64,000 nucleotides of DNA from Streptomyces sp. DSM 110735 (GTDB lineage Bacteria > Actinomycetota > Actinomycetes > Streptomycetales > Streptomycetaceae). Of this stretch, positions 26,874-35,928 are shown one piece after another. The notes under the pieces were generated by a model. That model did not search any database. It saw nothing but the letters and a program-made list of their open reading frames with translations, and was not told where the DNA came from. The stretch covers positions 1 to 64,000 of the forward strand of contig NZ_JACYHF010000007.1 of the NCBI RefSeq assembly GCF_016482685.1. The letters are read 5' to 3'. The translations under genes were made by a program, and so were the position numbers. Position 1 is the first letter of the stretch. Each line of letters begins with the position of its first letter.

Positions 26874-28097
26874 TCAGCGCCGGGCCACGCCCTCCGCGCG
26901 GGCGGCCGCAGCGACGGCCGCCGTCACGGCGGGGGCGACCCGCTCGTCGAAGGGCGAGGGGATGACGTAGTCGGGGGCGAGGTCGTCGCCGACGACGGCG
27001 GCCAGCGCCTCCGCGGCGGCGATCTTCATGCCCTCGGTGATCCGGCTCGCCCGCACCTGGAGCGCCCCGGCGAAGATACCCGGGAAGGCGAGGACGTTGT
27101 TGATCTGGTTCGGGAAGTCGGAGCGCCCGGTCGCGACGACGGCCGCGTACTTGTGCGCCACCTCGGGGTGGACCTCCGGGTTCGGGTTGGCCATCGCGAA
27201 CACGAAGGCGCCCTCGGCCATGGAGGCGACGGCTTCCTCGGGGACCGTACCGCCGGAGACGCCGATGAAGACGTCCGCGCCCACGAGGGCGTCCTCCAGC
27301 GAGCCGGTGATGCCCGCCTTGTTGGTGAAGGATGCCACCTCCCGCTTCACGTCCGTCAGGTCGGTGCGCTCCGCCGAGACGACGCCCTTGCGGTCGGCGA
27401 CCGCCACGTCCCCGATGCCGGCCTCGACCAGCATCCGGGCGATGGCGACCCCGGCCGCTCCGGCGCCGGAGATGACGGCGCGCAACTGTCCGATCTCCCG
27501 CCCGCTGAGCCGGGCGGCGTTGCGCAGGGCGGCGAGGGTCACGATGGCCGTGCCGTGCTGGTCGTCGTGGAAGACCGGGATGTCCAGCCGTTCCTGCAGG
27601 CGCCGTTCGATCTCGAAGCACCGGGGGGCCGAGATGTCCTCCAGGTTGACCCCGCCGAAGGAGGGGGCGAGCCGGACGACGGTCTCGACGATCTCGTCCA
27701 CGTCGGTGCAGTCGAGCGCGATCGGCACCGCGTCGACCCCGCCGAACTGCTTGAACAGGATCGCCTTGCCCTCCATCACGGGCAGGGACGCCTCGGGACC
27801 GATGTCCCCGAGACCGAGCACGGCGGTGCCGTCGGTGACGACGGCGACGACCGAGGACTTCCAGGTGTAGTCGTTGACGAGATCGGGCTGTTGAGCGATC
27901 GCGGTGCACACGCGCGCCACACCGGGCGTGTACGCGAGGGAAAGGTCGTCCTTGTCGCGGATCGGCACGGTGGCCCGCACGGCCATCTTGCCGCCCCGAT
28001 GCAGCGCGAACGCGGGATCGAAGGTGTCCAGGGGCTCGGCCCCGCCCTCCGGTCCGGTACCGCTGTCGCTGCGAGGATTGACGATCTCCGCTGCCAC
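26874..28097 (-). CDS. NAD(P)-dependent malic enzyme
   Basis: This 407-residue enzyme decarboxylates malate to pyruvate with reduction of NAD(P), linking the TCA cycle to pyruvate and NADPH. Conserved motifs are [60 protein letters not shown] and the nucleotide-binding [13 protein letters not shown]. The length fits the short bacterial malic enzymes without a phosphotransacetylase domain. The start is GTG 28097 with AGGGG about 9 bp upstream. Cofactor preference cannot be decided by eye; Streptomyces has one NAD and one NADP enzyme. Confidence 0.93.
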   Translation of the reverse strand: MAAEIVNPRSDSGTGPEGGAEPLDTFDPAFALHRGGKMAVRATVPIRDKDDLSLAYTPGVARVCTAIAQQPDLVNDYTWKSSVVAVVTDGTAVLGLGDIGPEASLPVMEGKAILFKQFGGVDAVPIALDCTDVDEIVETVVRLAPSFGGVNLEDISAPRCFEIERRLQERLDIPVFHDDQHGTAIVTLAALRNAARLSGREIGQLRAVISGAGAAGVAIARMLVEAGIGDVAVADRKGVVSAERTDLTDVKREVASFTNKAGITGSLEDALVGADVFIGVSGGTVPEEAVASMAEGAFVFAMANPNPEVHPEVAHKYAAVVATGRSDFPNQINNVLAFPGIFAGALQVRASRITEGMKIAAAEALAAVVGDDLAPDYVIPSPFDERVAPAVTAAVAAAARAEGVARR

Positions 28098-28765
28098 TTT
28101 GTCTTACCCCTTAGGTATGCATGGTTTGAGGGTCGGCCGCTCCGGGTGAGGAGCGGGCGGGCACCGCGTACGGCTCTTGGGCGGTGAAGCGGGAGCACAT
28201 ACGCGACGGGCGCGCCGCACACGCGCCCTGAGCCCCGGATGAGGGGTGTAAAGAACCTTCTTACCGGACGGACGGGCGGACCACGAGTCCATTGGGCGCA
28301 AGGTCACATGGCGTGCCCGCGCCAACCGCCTGACGCGCGCCCCCTTCATGCCGAGCCGACGACCCGACGCGGGCCCGCCCCAGACCCGCCCCAGACCCGC
28401 CCCGGGCCGCCCCGGACCGCCGCGACGGCACCCGGACACCCGCCCGGGCACCCGCCCGGACCACCCCTTCGCCAGGTGTGCGAATGCCCCGAATGCACGC
28501 GCTCCGGCCATCCGAATCGTGAGACATGGCGTCGATTTTCCGGCCTGGGGAGTGAATTTCCGCAAATTATCCGGCGGGGGTGCAGCGGGGTTGTACCGAC
28601 CTGATGCGGTTCGGGATCACCCGTTATCCGATTTTGACATTGTGACGACCCTGAATGGCCCAGTCCGAATGGCAGGATGCCGTAAACCCATGAGGTCGCG
28701 ACACACGAAGGTGTGTGTTGTCGTCGTCCCATCGGACCTCTTCCCATCCGCCGGAGGAACCCACG
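28098..28765. other. Long intergenic region, no gene seen
   Basis: This 668-bp gap lies between divergent genes. It contains a short C-rich slippery tract near 28378-28415 (repeats of CCCGCCCCAGA). The right half (28540-28700) is distinctly AT-richer and includes TTGACA at 28634-28639, a plausible -35 box for the transporter operon without a clear -10 at standard spacing. No open frame shows conserved protein character. Confidence 0.5.
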
Positions 28766-29722
28766 ATGACCGCAAGCTCCACCCGTCGCACGACCACGCG
28801 CACCCGCATTGCAGCGGGCGGTGCGATCGCGGTCGCGGGCACCCTGCTGCTCACCGGCTGCGGTGACCACACGGACAAGTCCGCCGGCTCCGGCACGACG
28901 TCGAACGCGTCCGCCCCGCTCGCCGACAAGCTCCCCGCCGACATCCGCAAGGCGGGTGTCATCAAGGTCGGCTCGGACATCGCGTACCCGCCGGTCGAGT
29001 TCATGAAGAACGGCGACGCGACCGGCATCGACCCGGACATCGCGGCCGCCCTCGGCAAGCAGCTCGGCGTCACCTTCGAGTTCCAGAACAACAAGTTCGA
29101 CAACCTGATCGTGGGCCAGCAGGCCAAGCGCTTCCAGGTGATCATGTCGGCGATGAACGACACCAAGGACCGCCAGACCGGTGTCGACTCCAGCAACGGC
29201 AAGAAGGTCGGCAAGGGTGTCGACTTCGTCGACTACTTCACCGCCGGTACCTCGATCCTGGTCCAGAAGGGCAACCCGAAGGGCATCAAGTCGCTGGACG
29301 ACCTGTGCGGCAAGGTCGTGGCCCTGCAGAAGGGCACCACCTCCGAGGGCATCGCCCGCGAGCAGATCAAGAAGTGCAAGAAGGACGGCAAGAAGCCGAT
29401 CACCCTGCAGACCTACGACACCGACCCCGAGGCCCTGCTGCGCCTGAAGCAGGGCGCCTCCGTCGCCGACCTCAACGACTTCCCGGTGGCCGCGTACAAC
29501 GCGAAGACCTCCGGCGGCGGCAAGGACTTCGAGGTCGTCGGCGACCAGATCGAGGCCGGTCCGTACGGCATCGCCGTCGCCAAGGAGAACACCCAGTTGC
29601 GCGACGCCCTGCAGGCCGCGCTGGACGCCATCATCAAGAACGGCGACTACGCGAAGATCCTGCAGAAGTGGAACGTCACGGACGGTGCGGTGACCGAGGC
29701 GAAGATCAACGGCGGCTCCTGA
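28766..29722 (+). CDS. ABC transporter substrate-binding lipoprotein (polar amino acids, SBP family 3)
   Basis: This 318-residue extracellular binding protein has a lipobox (LLLTGCG) for membrane anchoring, then an SBP_bac_3 domain: AGVIKVGSDIAYPPVEFMKNGDATGIDPDIAAAL, FDNLIVGQQAKRFQVIMSAMNDT and the C-terminal GPYGIAVAKENTQL. The family binds glutamate, glutamine, arginine or similar amino acids; specificity is not resolved. GGAGG lies about 10 bp before the ATG at 28766. It is the first gene of a three-gene importer operon. Confidence 0.93.
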   Translation: MTASSTRRTTTRTRIAAGGAIAVAGTLLLTGCGDHTDKSAGSGTTSNASAPLADKLPADIRKAGVIKVGSDIAYPPVEFMKNGDATGIDPDIAAALGKQLGVTFEFQNNKFDNLIVGQQAKRFQVIMSAMNDTKDRQTGVDSSNGKKVGKGVDFVDYFTAGTSILVQKGNPKGIKSLDDLCGKVVALQKGTTSEGIAREQIKKCKKDGKKPITLQTYDTDPEALLRLKQGASVADLNDFPVAAYNAKTSGGGKDFEVVGDQIEAGPYGIAVAKENTQLRDALQAALDAIIKNGDYAKILQKWNVTDGAVTEAKINGGS

Positions 29723-29750
29723 ACCTCGCGCATCACGAAAGGCAGTCGCT

Positions 29751-30680
29751 GTGACTGACACGGTCGACAAGGCTCCGGCGCCCTCGGTGCCGCCGGAGCA
29801 GATCAAGGCCATCCCGGTACGTCACTGGGGACGCTGGGTCTCCGGCGTCGTGGTCGTCGCCATCCTGGCGATGATCGGGATCGCCTTCTCCAACGCGAAG
29901 ATCAACTACAGCGTCATCCCGGACTACCTCTTCGACCCGGACATCATCTCGGGCGCCTGGACGACGCTGTACATATCCGTGCTGGCCATGGTGCTCGGCG
30001 TCGTCCTCGGCGTGGTGCTCGCCGTCATGCGGCTGTCGTCGAACCCGGTCACCAGCACGGTGTCCTGGTTCTACATCTGGCTCTTCCGCGGCACGCCGGT
30101 CCTGGTGCAGTTGCTGCTCTGGTACAACATCTCGCTCGTCTTCCCGGTCCTCAACCTGGGGTTCTACAAGAACGAGATGAACGACGTCATGACGCCGGTC
30201 CTGACCGCCCTGCTGGGTCTCGGCCTGAACGAGGCCGCGTACATGTCGGAGATCGTCCGCGCCGGCATCCAGTCCGTCGACGAGGGCCAGACCGAGGCGT
30301 CGCACGCGCTGGGCATGACCCAGGGCAAGACGCTGCGCCGGGTGATCCTGCCGCAGGCCATGCGGGTCATCGTGCCGCCGACCGGCAACGAGTTCATCAA
30401 CATGCTGAAGACCTCGTCGCTTGCCTACGCCGTGCAGTTGCCCGAGCTGATCAAGAACGCCCAGGACATCTCCAGCACCTCGCTCGCGGTGGTCGAGATG
30501 TACTTCGTCGCCTGCATCTGGTACCTGTTCCTGACCACGATCTTCAGCATCGTGCAGTACTACGTCGAACGGCGCTTCGCCCGCGGTTCGACGCGGAACC
30601 TCCCGCCGACGCCGCTGGAGCGGCTGCGGAAGAACCTCCGCCTGTTCACCTCCTTCCGCCGCCCGGAGGTGGCCCGATGA
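29751..30680 (+). CDS. ABC transporter permease (polar amino acids, HisM/GlnP type)
   Basis: This 309-residue integral membrane protein has membrane helices near 30-50, 75-100, 105-130, 150-170 and 215-240, and the EAA loop characteristic of amino-acid importers ([34 protein letters not shown]). The first gives the membrane path for the substrate delivered by the upstream lipoprotein. There is a single permease gene, so it probably acts as a homodimer. The start is GTG 29751. Its stop overlaps the ATPase gene start (ATGA). Confidence 0.93.
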   Translation: MTDTVDKAPAPSVPPEQIKAIPVRHWGRWVSGVVVVAILAMIGIAFSNAKINYSVIPDYLFDPDIISGAWTTLYISVLAMVLGVVLGVVLAVMRLSSNPVTSTVSWFYIWLFRGTPVLVQLLLWYNISLVFPVLNLGFYKNEMNDVMTPVLTALLGLGLNEAAYMSEIVRAGIQSVDEGQTEASHALGMTQGKTLRRVILPQAMRVIVPPTGNEFINMLKTSSLAYAVQLPELIKNAQDISSTSLAVVEMYFVACIWYLFLTTIFSIVQYYVERRFARGSTRNLPPTPLERLRKNLRLFTSFRRPEVAR

Positions 30681-31477
30681 GCAAGCTCACCAAGGACGTC
30701 GTGCCCAGCACGAGCGGCGCCCCGATGGTCAGGGCCGAGGGGGTGCACAAGTCCTTCGGACCGGCGCACATCCTCAAGGGCATCGACCTGGAGGTGAACC
30801 CGCGCGAGGTGTTCTGCCTGATCGGCCCGTCCGGTTCCGGCAAATCCACCTTCCTGCGGTGCATCAACCACCTGGAGAAGATCACCGCCGGACGGCTGTA
30901 CGTCGACGGCCAGTTGGTCGGCTACCGCCAGAAGGGCGACAAGCTCTACGAGCTGAAGGAGAGGGAGGTCGCGGCGCAGCGGCGGGAGATCGGCATGGTC
31001 TTCCAGCGCTTCAACCTCTTCCCGCACATGACGGCGCTGGAGAACGTCATGGAGGCGCCGCTCCAGGTCAAGCGCGAGGGCAAGGCGGCGGCCCGGGAGC
31101 GCGCCGAGCAGCTCCTCGACCGCGTGGGGCTCGGCAGCCGCAAGGGCCACTACCCGGCCCAGCTCTCCGGCGGTCAGCAGCAGCGCGTCGCCATCGCCCG
31201 CGCGCTGGCGATGCAGCCCAAGCTGATGCTCTTCGACGAGCCCACCTCGGCGCTCGACCCGGAGCTGGTCGGTGAGGTCCTCGACGTGATGCGCGACCTC
31301 GCGGAGGACGGCATGACGATGATCGTCGTCACGCACGAGATGGGCTTCGCCCGCGAAGTCGGCGATTCGCTGGTCTTCATGGACGACGGCGTCGTGGTCG
31401 AGGCGGGTCACCCGCGCGAGGTGCTGACGAATCCGCAGCACGACCGGACGAAGTCTTTCCTTTCGAAGGTTCTCTGA
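30677..31477 (+). CDS. ABC transporter ATP-binding protein (polar amino acids)
   Basis: This 266-residue ATPase powers the importer. Walker A is GPSGSGKST, the signature is LSGGQQQRV, Walker B is [14 protein letters not shown], and the switch His lies in [12 protein letters not shown] 30677 overlaps the permease stop. It closely resembles GlnQ/HisP. A long perfect hairpin follows and probably ends the operon. Confidence 0.95.
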   Translation: MSKLTKDVVPSTSGAPMVRAEGVHKSFGPAHILKGIDLEVNPREVFCLIGPSGSGKSTFLRCINHLEKITAGRLYVDGQLVGYRQKGDKLYELKEREVAAQRREIGMVFQRFNLFPHMTALENVMEAPLQVKREGKAAARERAEQLLDRVGLGSRKGHYPAQLSGGQQQRVAIARALAMQPKLMLFDEPTSALDPELVGEVLDVMRDLAEDGMTMIVVTHEMGFAREVGDSLVFMDDGVVVEAGHPREVLTNPQHDRTKSFLSKVL

Positions 31478-31500
31478 CGAGATTCCCTGAAAAACGACGG

Positions 31501-31563
31501 ACAGCGGACGGTGTCCCCGAATTTCACGCGATGCGCGCGAAAAGGGGGCACCGTCCGCTGTTT
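31501..31563 (+). terminator. Long hairpin terminator after amino-acid transporter operon
   Basis: An 18-bp stem (ACAGCGGACGGTG plus TCCCC pairing with GGGGG plus CACCGTCCGCTGT, one GU wobble) with a 25-base loop is followed by TTT. It lies 23 bp past the ATPase stop. Confidence 0.88.
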
Positions 31564-31623
31564 CCGGCACCTCGGTTCGCCGTTTCCGGCACCGCCGAGA
31601 ATTCACCCGGCAATTAAGTCTGA

Positions 31624-32385
31624 CTATTTCAGCGCGAGGAGCAGCGTGTCCGACGGCGAGCACCACACCGGCCGGGCCTCCGCGAACCCCTTTTCGCGCA
31701 GGGCCGCCGCGTGCCAGGCCGCGGACGGGGTCTCGCCGTCGGCGTGCTCGCCGTAGATCTCGAAGCGGCGGGCGGTCGGCTCCGCGAGCACCGGGTCGGC
31801 GGCGGCGAGCCGCCACCAGTCGGCCCAGTCCAGGGCGCCCGCCCGCCTTGCCTCCTCCATGCGGGCGTGCCGCTGCTCGCGCTCGGCCGCGTTGACGCGG
31901 GGCGTGGTCTCGTCGGGCATGTGGTCGGCGTTCATGAAGACACCGCCGTCACGGGTCAGCTTCGCGAGCCGGCCGTAGAGATCGGTGAGGTCGTCGAGGT
32001 GCAGCCAGTGCAGGGCGGTGGCGGTGAGGACGGCGTCGTACGAGTCGTACGGCAGCGCCGCCGTCCACGCCGGGTCCTTGAGGTCCGCCTCCACGAGCGT
32101 GACCCGGTCGTCGCCCTCGAAGGTGCCGCGGGCGATGGCGAGCAGGGCCGGGTCGAGGTCGACGCCGGTGCTGGTGGCGCCGGGGAACCGGTCGAGCAGC
32201 CGGGCGGTGATGGTGCCGGTGCCGCACGCGAGGTCGAGCACGCGGGGAGTCGGACCCGCGAACGCCTCCACCATGTCGAGCATGATCCGGAACCGCTCCT
32301 CGCGGTCCGGCAGGTACCACTCCTGCTGCCGGTCCCAGCTCTCCTGCCAGGCAGCCCAGTCCGTGCCGATGCTGTCGGTGGTCAT
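31624..32385 (-). CDS. Class I SAM-dependent methyltransferase
   Basis: This 253-residue protein has the SAM-binding motif VLDLACGTGTIT (about residues 49-60), an acidic residue at the end of strand 2 (TGVDLDPALL) and motif DAVLTATALHWL, as in the Methyltransf_11/25 family. The target is unknown. It is divergently oriented from the CGNR zinc-finger gene with a 101-bp shared promoter region. No operon partner. Confidence 0.88.
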   Translation of the reverse strand: MTTDSIGTDWAAWQESWDRQQEWYLPDREERFRIMLDMVEAFAGPTPRVLDLACGTGTITARLLDRFPGATSTGVDLDPALLAIARGTFEGDDRVTLVEADLKDPAWTAALPYDSYDAVLTATALHWLHLDDLTDLYGRLAKLTRDGGVFMNADHMPDETTPRVNAAEREQRHARMEEARRAGALDWADWWRLAAADPVLAEPTARRFEIYGEHADGETPSAAWHAAALREKGFAEARPVWCSPSDTLLLALK

Positions 32386-32486
32386 GAAACCCCGCCCCTC
32401 CCGTGTCCGGCGTAATACCCTGGATGGGCGAACGTCTGTTACCCGCCCGCCGACACGACCATAGAGCGCCCGCGTAAGGATTACTA

Positions 32487-33116
32487 GTGGAACTGGCCTA
32501 TTACTCGGACTACGCCGTACGCCTCGTCAACAGCGAGGAACCGGCGCGGGGCAAGGACTCCCTGACCTCCGTCGAGGCCGTCCGCGACCTCTTCGGCGCG
32601 AACTCCCAGGCGGCCCGGCGCGCCACCGACGCCGACGTGACCCGCTTCCGCTCGGTCCGGGGCAGGCTGCGCGGGGTCTTCGAGGCGGCCGACCAGGACG
32701 ACGAGACCCTCGCCGTCGACCTACTGAACTCCCTGCTCCTGGAGTTCCCGGTCAGCCCGCAGATCTCCGGTCACGACCACCGCGACGAGGACGGCCGCCC
32801 GCTGTGGCACATGCACCTGGCCGACCACCCCTCCAACGCGACGGCGGGTTACGCCGCCATCGCCGCGATGGGTCTCGCCTTCCACCTCACCGAGTACGGC
32901 GTGGACCGCCTCGGGCTGTGCCAGGCCGCGCCCTGCCGCAACGCCTACCTGGACACCTCGACCAACCGCTCCCGGCGCTACTGCTCCGACCGCTGCGCGA
33001 CCCGCGCCAACGTCGCCGCCTACCGCGCCCGCAAGCGCCTGGCGGCCGACCGGTCCGACAGCAGCGGCCTGGCGGCCGAGAACAGCCAGCGGGCCAGCGC
33101 GAGCGGCGAGCGCTGA
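32487..33116 (+). CDS. CGNR zinc-finger domain protein
   Basis: This 209-residue protein has an N-terminal ABATE-like domain and a C-terminal CGNR-type zinc finger (about residues 148-187) with ligands C149, C154, C170 and C174 in LCQAAPC and YCSDRCATRANVAAYRARKR. Such proteins are presumed stress-linked DNA-binding regulators. The start is GTG 32487 with AAGGA upstream. Its last 97 bp overlap the 3' end of sodX on the other strand, which is unusual and means both C-termini are encoded by the same DNA. Confidence 0.85.
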   Translation: MELAYYSDYAVRLVNSEEPARGKDSLTSVEAVRDLFGANSQAARRATDADVTRFRSVRGRLRGVFEAADQDDETLAVDLLNSLLLEFPVSPQISGHDHRDEDGRPLWHMHLADHPSNATAGYAAIAAMGLAFHLTEYGVDRLGLCQAAPCRNAYLDTSTNRSRRYCSDRCATRANVAAYRARKRLAADRSDSSGLAAENSQRASASGER

Positions 33117-33451
33117 CCACCGAGCGGGCGGTAGCGCAGCCACGCCCGCCCGAGGATGAGCTCCTCGGGCACGACGCCGTAGTCGGTGCTGTCGCCGCCC
33201 GCGTAGGGGTTGTCGCCGAGCACCCACCAGCCGCCCTCGCGCCGCTCGGCCGCCCGCTTGACGACCAGCAGGTCCTGCTGGAAGGGATGCCGCAGGACGA
33301 CCACGTCACCGGGCCTGACCTGAGCGCCGTACCGCAGCAGCAGCCGGTCCCCGTGCCGCAGGGTGGGCACCATGGACGGCCCCGTGACCTCCGCCAGCCC
33401 GAAGGGCGGCAGCGCCCTGCCCCGCTCGGTCTCCTGCGACAGCTCCGGCAT
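33020..33451 (-). CDS. sodX: SodX: Ni-superoxide dismutase maturation protease
   Basis: This 143-residue S26-type signal-peptidase-like serine protease removes the propeptide of NiSOD so that the new N-terminal His can bind nickel. The catalytic Ser26 is in GPSMVPT and the Lys65 is in LLVVKRAAE, with the conserved GDNPYAGGDSTDYG box. The ATG at 33451 has GGGGAGG upstream. In Streptomyces sodX sits divergently next to sodN; here a TnpB-related gene separates them, its stop only 35 bp before the sodX start, so sodX may now be transcribed from or through that insertion. Its 3' end overlaps the CGNR gene. Confidence 0.9.
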   Translation of the reverse strand: MPELSQETERGRALPPFGLAEVTGPSMVPTLRHGDRLLLRYGAQVRPGDVVVLRHPFQQDLLVVKRAAERREGGWWVLGDNPYAGGDSTDYGVVPEELILGRAWLRYRPLGGQRSPLALARWLFSAARPLLSDRSAARRLRAR

Positions 33452-33485
33452 CCCCGGCACCTCCCCGGTCCGTTCCTCCACAGTC

Positions 33486-35129
33486 TCAGTGTGACCGTTC
33501 CTGGAAGCTGAGTGGGAGGGAGTCCTGTAGCCAGGTCTCGTCCTCAGCCATGTGCCCCGAACGGTGTTGGGCACGCTGGTCGCCCGCTTTCGCTCCGCGC
33601 CCGGCGCGCACGGATCGTGTCCGTGGTCCGGGAACGCGGGGGCGGGGTTCCTCACGCCCCGGGGCGCCTGGTCCGGCCTGGACGGTCCGATGCCCCTGCC
33701 CATCACTCCGGTGGGCAGAGGGCGGTGCCGTCCGTCGCCGGATCGGGTGCCCCAGAGCGCGTCGTCCGATCGCCACCGATGCCGCGTGGTGGCGAGTGGG
33801 TGTGCGATGGGCGCTGGTGAGAGGCTTCTGCCAGTGTTGGGCACCCCACCTGCTGGTGTAGGCGGGGTCGACGGCGATCAGGGGGACGTCGTGTTCGGCT
33901 GCCATGCCGACGAGCCGGGCCCGCAGCCTGGATGTCGGCATACCGGAGACCAGCCGACGGAACCGCTTCTGGCGCCCGTGCTTCTCGCGGGTGGTCTCGG
34001 CGGTGAAGTCGAGATCCTCGACCGCGATCGCCAGACCGTGGCGTTCGGCCCAGTGCACCAGCCGGATCAGGGCGTGACGCATCTGTGCATCACGGTGGGA
34101 GGCAGTGCCGGACAGGTCGCAGGCAAAGGTACGCGACTCCCCCACCGGATTGCCGTGGACGTCGAGGCGCCAGGTGGCGAGGTGGTCGGCGTTCATGTCG
34201 ACGCCGATCAGCCCATGTGCGCGAGCGGCGGTCAGCGGCAGCACCGTCACCGGAGGCAGGGTCCAGGAGGCGGTGAGATACCAGCGACCGCGAACGGTGT
34301 CCTCGTGAATGCGGTAGGCGACCGCCCGATTCGCAGTGACACGGTCACGCCACTGCTCGCCCCGGTGCGCGAACGCGACCCGCGCACTCAGGACATACCG
34401 GCCGCGCGGAACGTTCGCCAGATGCGCGAGCGGCGCGGGGAGCTTGATGCTGACCTCACCGTCCGGGCTGACCCTGATCGTCTCGTTCCCGTACCGCTTC
34501 CCCGACTCCCCATCGGCGGCGAGAAACCGGCGTGCGGCCCGCCACCGCTCCCGCCACTGTTCTTCGGTCAGACCGGCTGCGTCGAGGTGGTGGCGGGAGT
34601 TCAACAGCCGCTTGCCGCCCCGCACCACCCGCACCACACCCGCCTCCCAGTCCGCGCGCGCCGACCGCAACCGGTCCTCCAGCACCCGCAGACGACGAGA
34701 CTTGGCAAACCATTCCCGCCGCGAACGGTAACCACCCGGCGCCCGCTTACCGCCCTTCTGCCCGACCGGCAGGGACAGTCGGTGGACGATCAAACGCACC
34801 GCCGCCTCCAGCCCCCGCACATGCGCAAGCTGCGCCCGCCGGGCCAAACCCCACTGATCATGCGTGGCCTTGGTGAGCGACCCCGCCCACCGCGACGACG
34901 ACTCCACCGTGAGCACGCGCTTGCGCTCCGCCCACTGACCGTTGTCGTGGTCCAACCCGGATTCGCAGCGTGCCTTCAGGTCACGCGAGGCGAGGGTGCC
35001 GAGATGGTCACCCACCAGCCTCAGCACCCGCTCGTCCTCCACGCTCGGATGCTTGAGCCGGTCCCGGACCGCGACACCGGAGGGGCCGGGCACCACGAAG
35101 GGCACCGAGATCGCCCGCTGACCACCCAC
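33486..35129 (-). CDS. tnpB: IS200/IS605-family accessory TnpB-related protein
   Basis: This 547-residue protein is related to the TnpB RNA-guided nucleases. RuvC-I is D311 in IGVDMNADHL, RuvC-II is E371 in VEDLDF, and VDPAYTSRWG (421-430) matches the segment leading to the TnpB zinc knuckle, but the four Cys are absent. Where RuvC-III should give an acidic residue, the sequence reads TRHHAASVAI (445-454). The C-terminus is Arg/Pro-rich and ends QDSLPLSFQERSH. No TnpA transposase gene is adjacent, so it would be moved in trans or be domesticated. It lies between sodX and sodN. The start GTG 35129 is tentative. Confidence 0.85.
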   Translation of the reverse strand: MGGQRAISVPFVVPGPSGVAVRDRLKHPSVEDERVLRLVGDHLGTLASRDLKARCESGLDHDNGQWAERKRVLTVESSSRWAGSLTKATHDQWGLARRAQLAHVRGLEAAVRLIVHRLSLPVGQKGGKRAPGGYRSRREWFAKSRRLRVLEDRLRSARADWEAGVVRVVRGGKRLLNSRHHLDAAGLTEEQWRERWRAARRFLAADGESGKRYGNETIRVSPDGEVSIKLPAPLAHLANVPRGRYVLSARVAFAHRGEQWRDRVTANRAVAYRIHEDTVRGRWYLTASWTLPPVTVLPLTAARAHGLIGVDMNADHLATWRLDVHGNPVGESRTFACDLSGTASHRDAQMRHALIRLVHWAERHGLAIAVEDLDFTAETTREKHGRQKRFRRLVSGMPTSRLRARLVGMAAEHDVPLIAVDPAYTSRWGAQHWQKPLTSAHRTPTRHHAASVAIGRRALGHPIRRRTAPPSAHRSDGQGHRTVQAGPGAPGREEPRPRVPGPRTRSVRAGRGAKAGDQRAQHRSGHMAEDETWLQDSLPLSFQERSH

Positions 35130-35404
35130 CCCACCCCTCCCTCCGGGCGTCAGGCCACCATCAACCCATCCAACGACCTACTCCCCGGAAAGGTCACTCA
35201 TTCGGCACGCGAACCCCTGTTCCCCGCGCAACCACCCGGCAGACCTCGGCCATCCGTCCCCGCCAGACCGCACTGCACCTTGTTGCACAACAAGCAGCCG
35301 GCACCCCGGACTTTTGTCCTAAGCCCTGGGGGGCACTCGGGAAAACCAGTGCCTCAGGGAGTAATGTCCCACCTGAGAAGACGATCACGAGGAAGGAACG
35401 CTCC
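35130..35404 (+). promoter_or_regulatory. sodN upstream region
   Basis: This 275-bp region between the TnpB-related gene and sodN should hold the sodN promoter and probably the left end of the inserted element. AAGGA is present just before the sodN ATG. I cannot define the element's end or a nickel-responsive operator by eye. Confidence 0.5.
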
Positions 35405-35800
35405 ATGCTTTCCCGCCTGTTTGCCCCCACGGTCACGGTGAGCGCTCACTGCGACCTGCCCTGCGGCGTGTACGACCCGGCTCAGGCCCGCATCGAGGCG
35501 GAGTCGGTGAAGGCCATCCAGGAGAAGATGGCCGCCAACGACGACCCCCACTTCCAGATCCGCGCGACGGTGATCAAGGAGCAGCGCGCCGAGCTGGCGA
35601 AGCACCACCTGGACGTGCTCTGGAGCGACTACTTCAAGCCGCCGCACTTCGACAGCTACCCCGAGCTGCAGAACCTCCTCAACGAGGCCGTGAAGTCCCT
35701 GTCCGCCGCCAAGGCTTCCGTCGACCCGGCGACCGGCCAGAAGGCGCTGGACTACATCGACCAGGTCGCCAAGATCTTCTGGGAGACCAAGAAGGCGTGA
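35405..35800 (+). CDS. sodN: Nickel superoxide dismutase (NiSOD)
   Basis: This 131-residue precursor forms the homohexameric NiSOD that disproportionates superoxide. A 14-residue propeptide (MLSRLFAPTVTVSA) precedes the nickel hook HCDLPCGVY: after cleavage by SodX, His1, Cys2 and Cys6 bind Ni. The rest is the four-helix bundle typical of the family. Length and hook are canonical. In Streptomyces sodN is induced by nickel while sodF is repressed through Nur. A strong terminator follows. Confidence 0.98.
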   Translation: MLSRLFAPTVTVSAHCDLPCGVYDPAQARIEAESVKAIQEKMAANDDPHFQIRATVIKEQRAELAKHHLDVLWSDYFKPPHFDSYPELQNLLNEAVKSLSAAKASVDPATGQKALDYIDQVAKIFWETKKA

Positions 35801-35852
35801 CCCTCGCTGGGCTCTTTGACTCGCGTTCGCACGGGTCGTATCGCCTAGCCGC

Positions 35853-35912
35853 CCGCACCCGGACCGCGGACCGTCGAGCACGGCGTCCGTGACGGTCCGG
35901 GTGCGGCTTTTT
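35853..35912 (+). terminator. Intrinsic terminator after sodN
   Basis: CCGCACCCGGACCG (35853-35866) pairs perfectly with 35893-35906 and is followed by CTTTTT, a classic stem plus U-tract. Confidence 0.92.
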
Positions 35913-35928
35913 CATGGCTGACGGGGCT

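Noticed and set aside
28378..28420. C-rich short tandem repeat in the malic enzyme/transporter gap
   Set aside because: Only about three imperfect copies; ordinary for DNA of this GC content.
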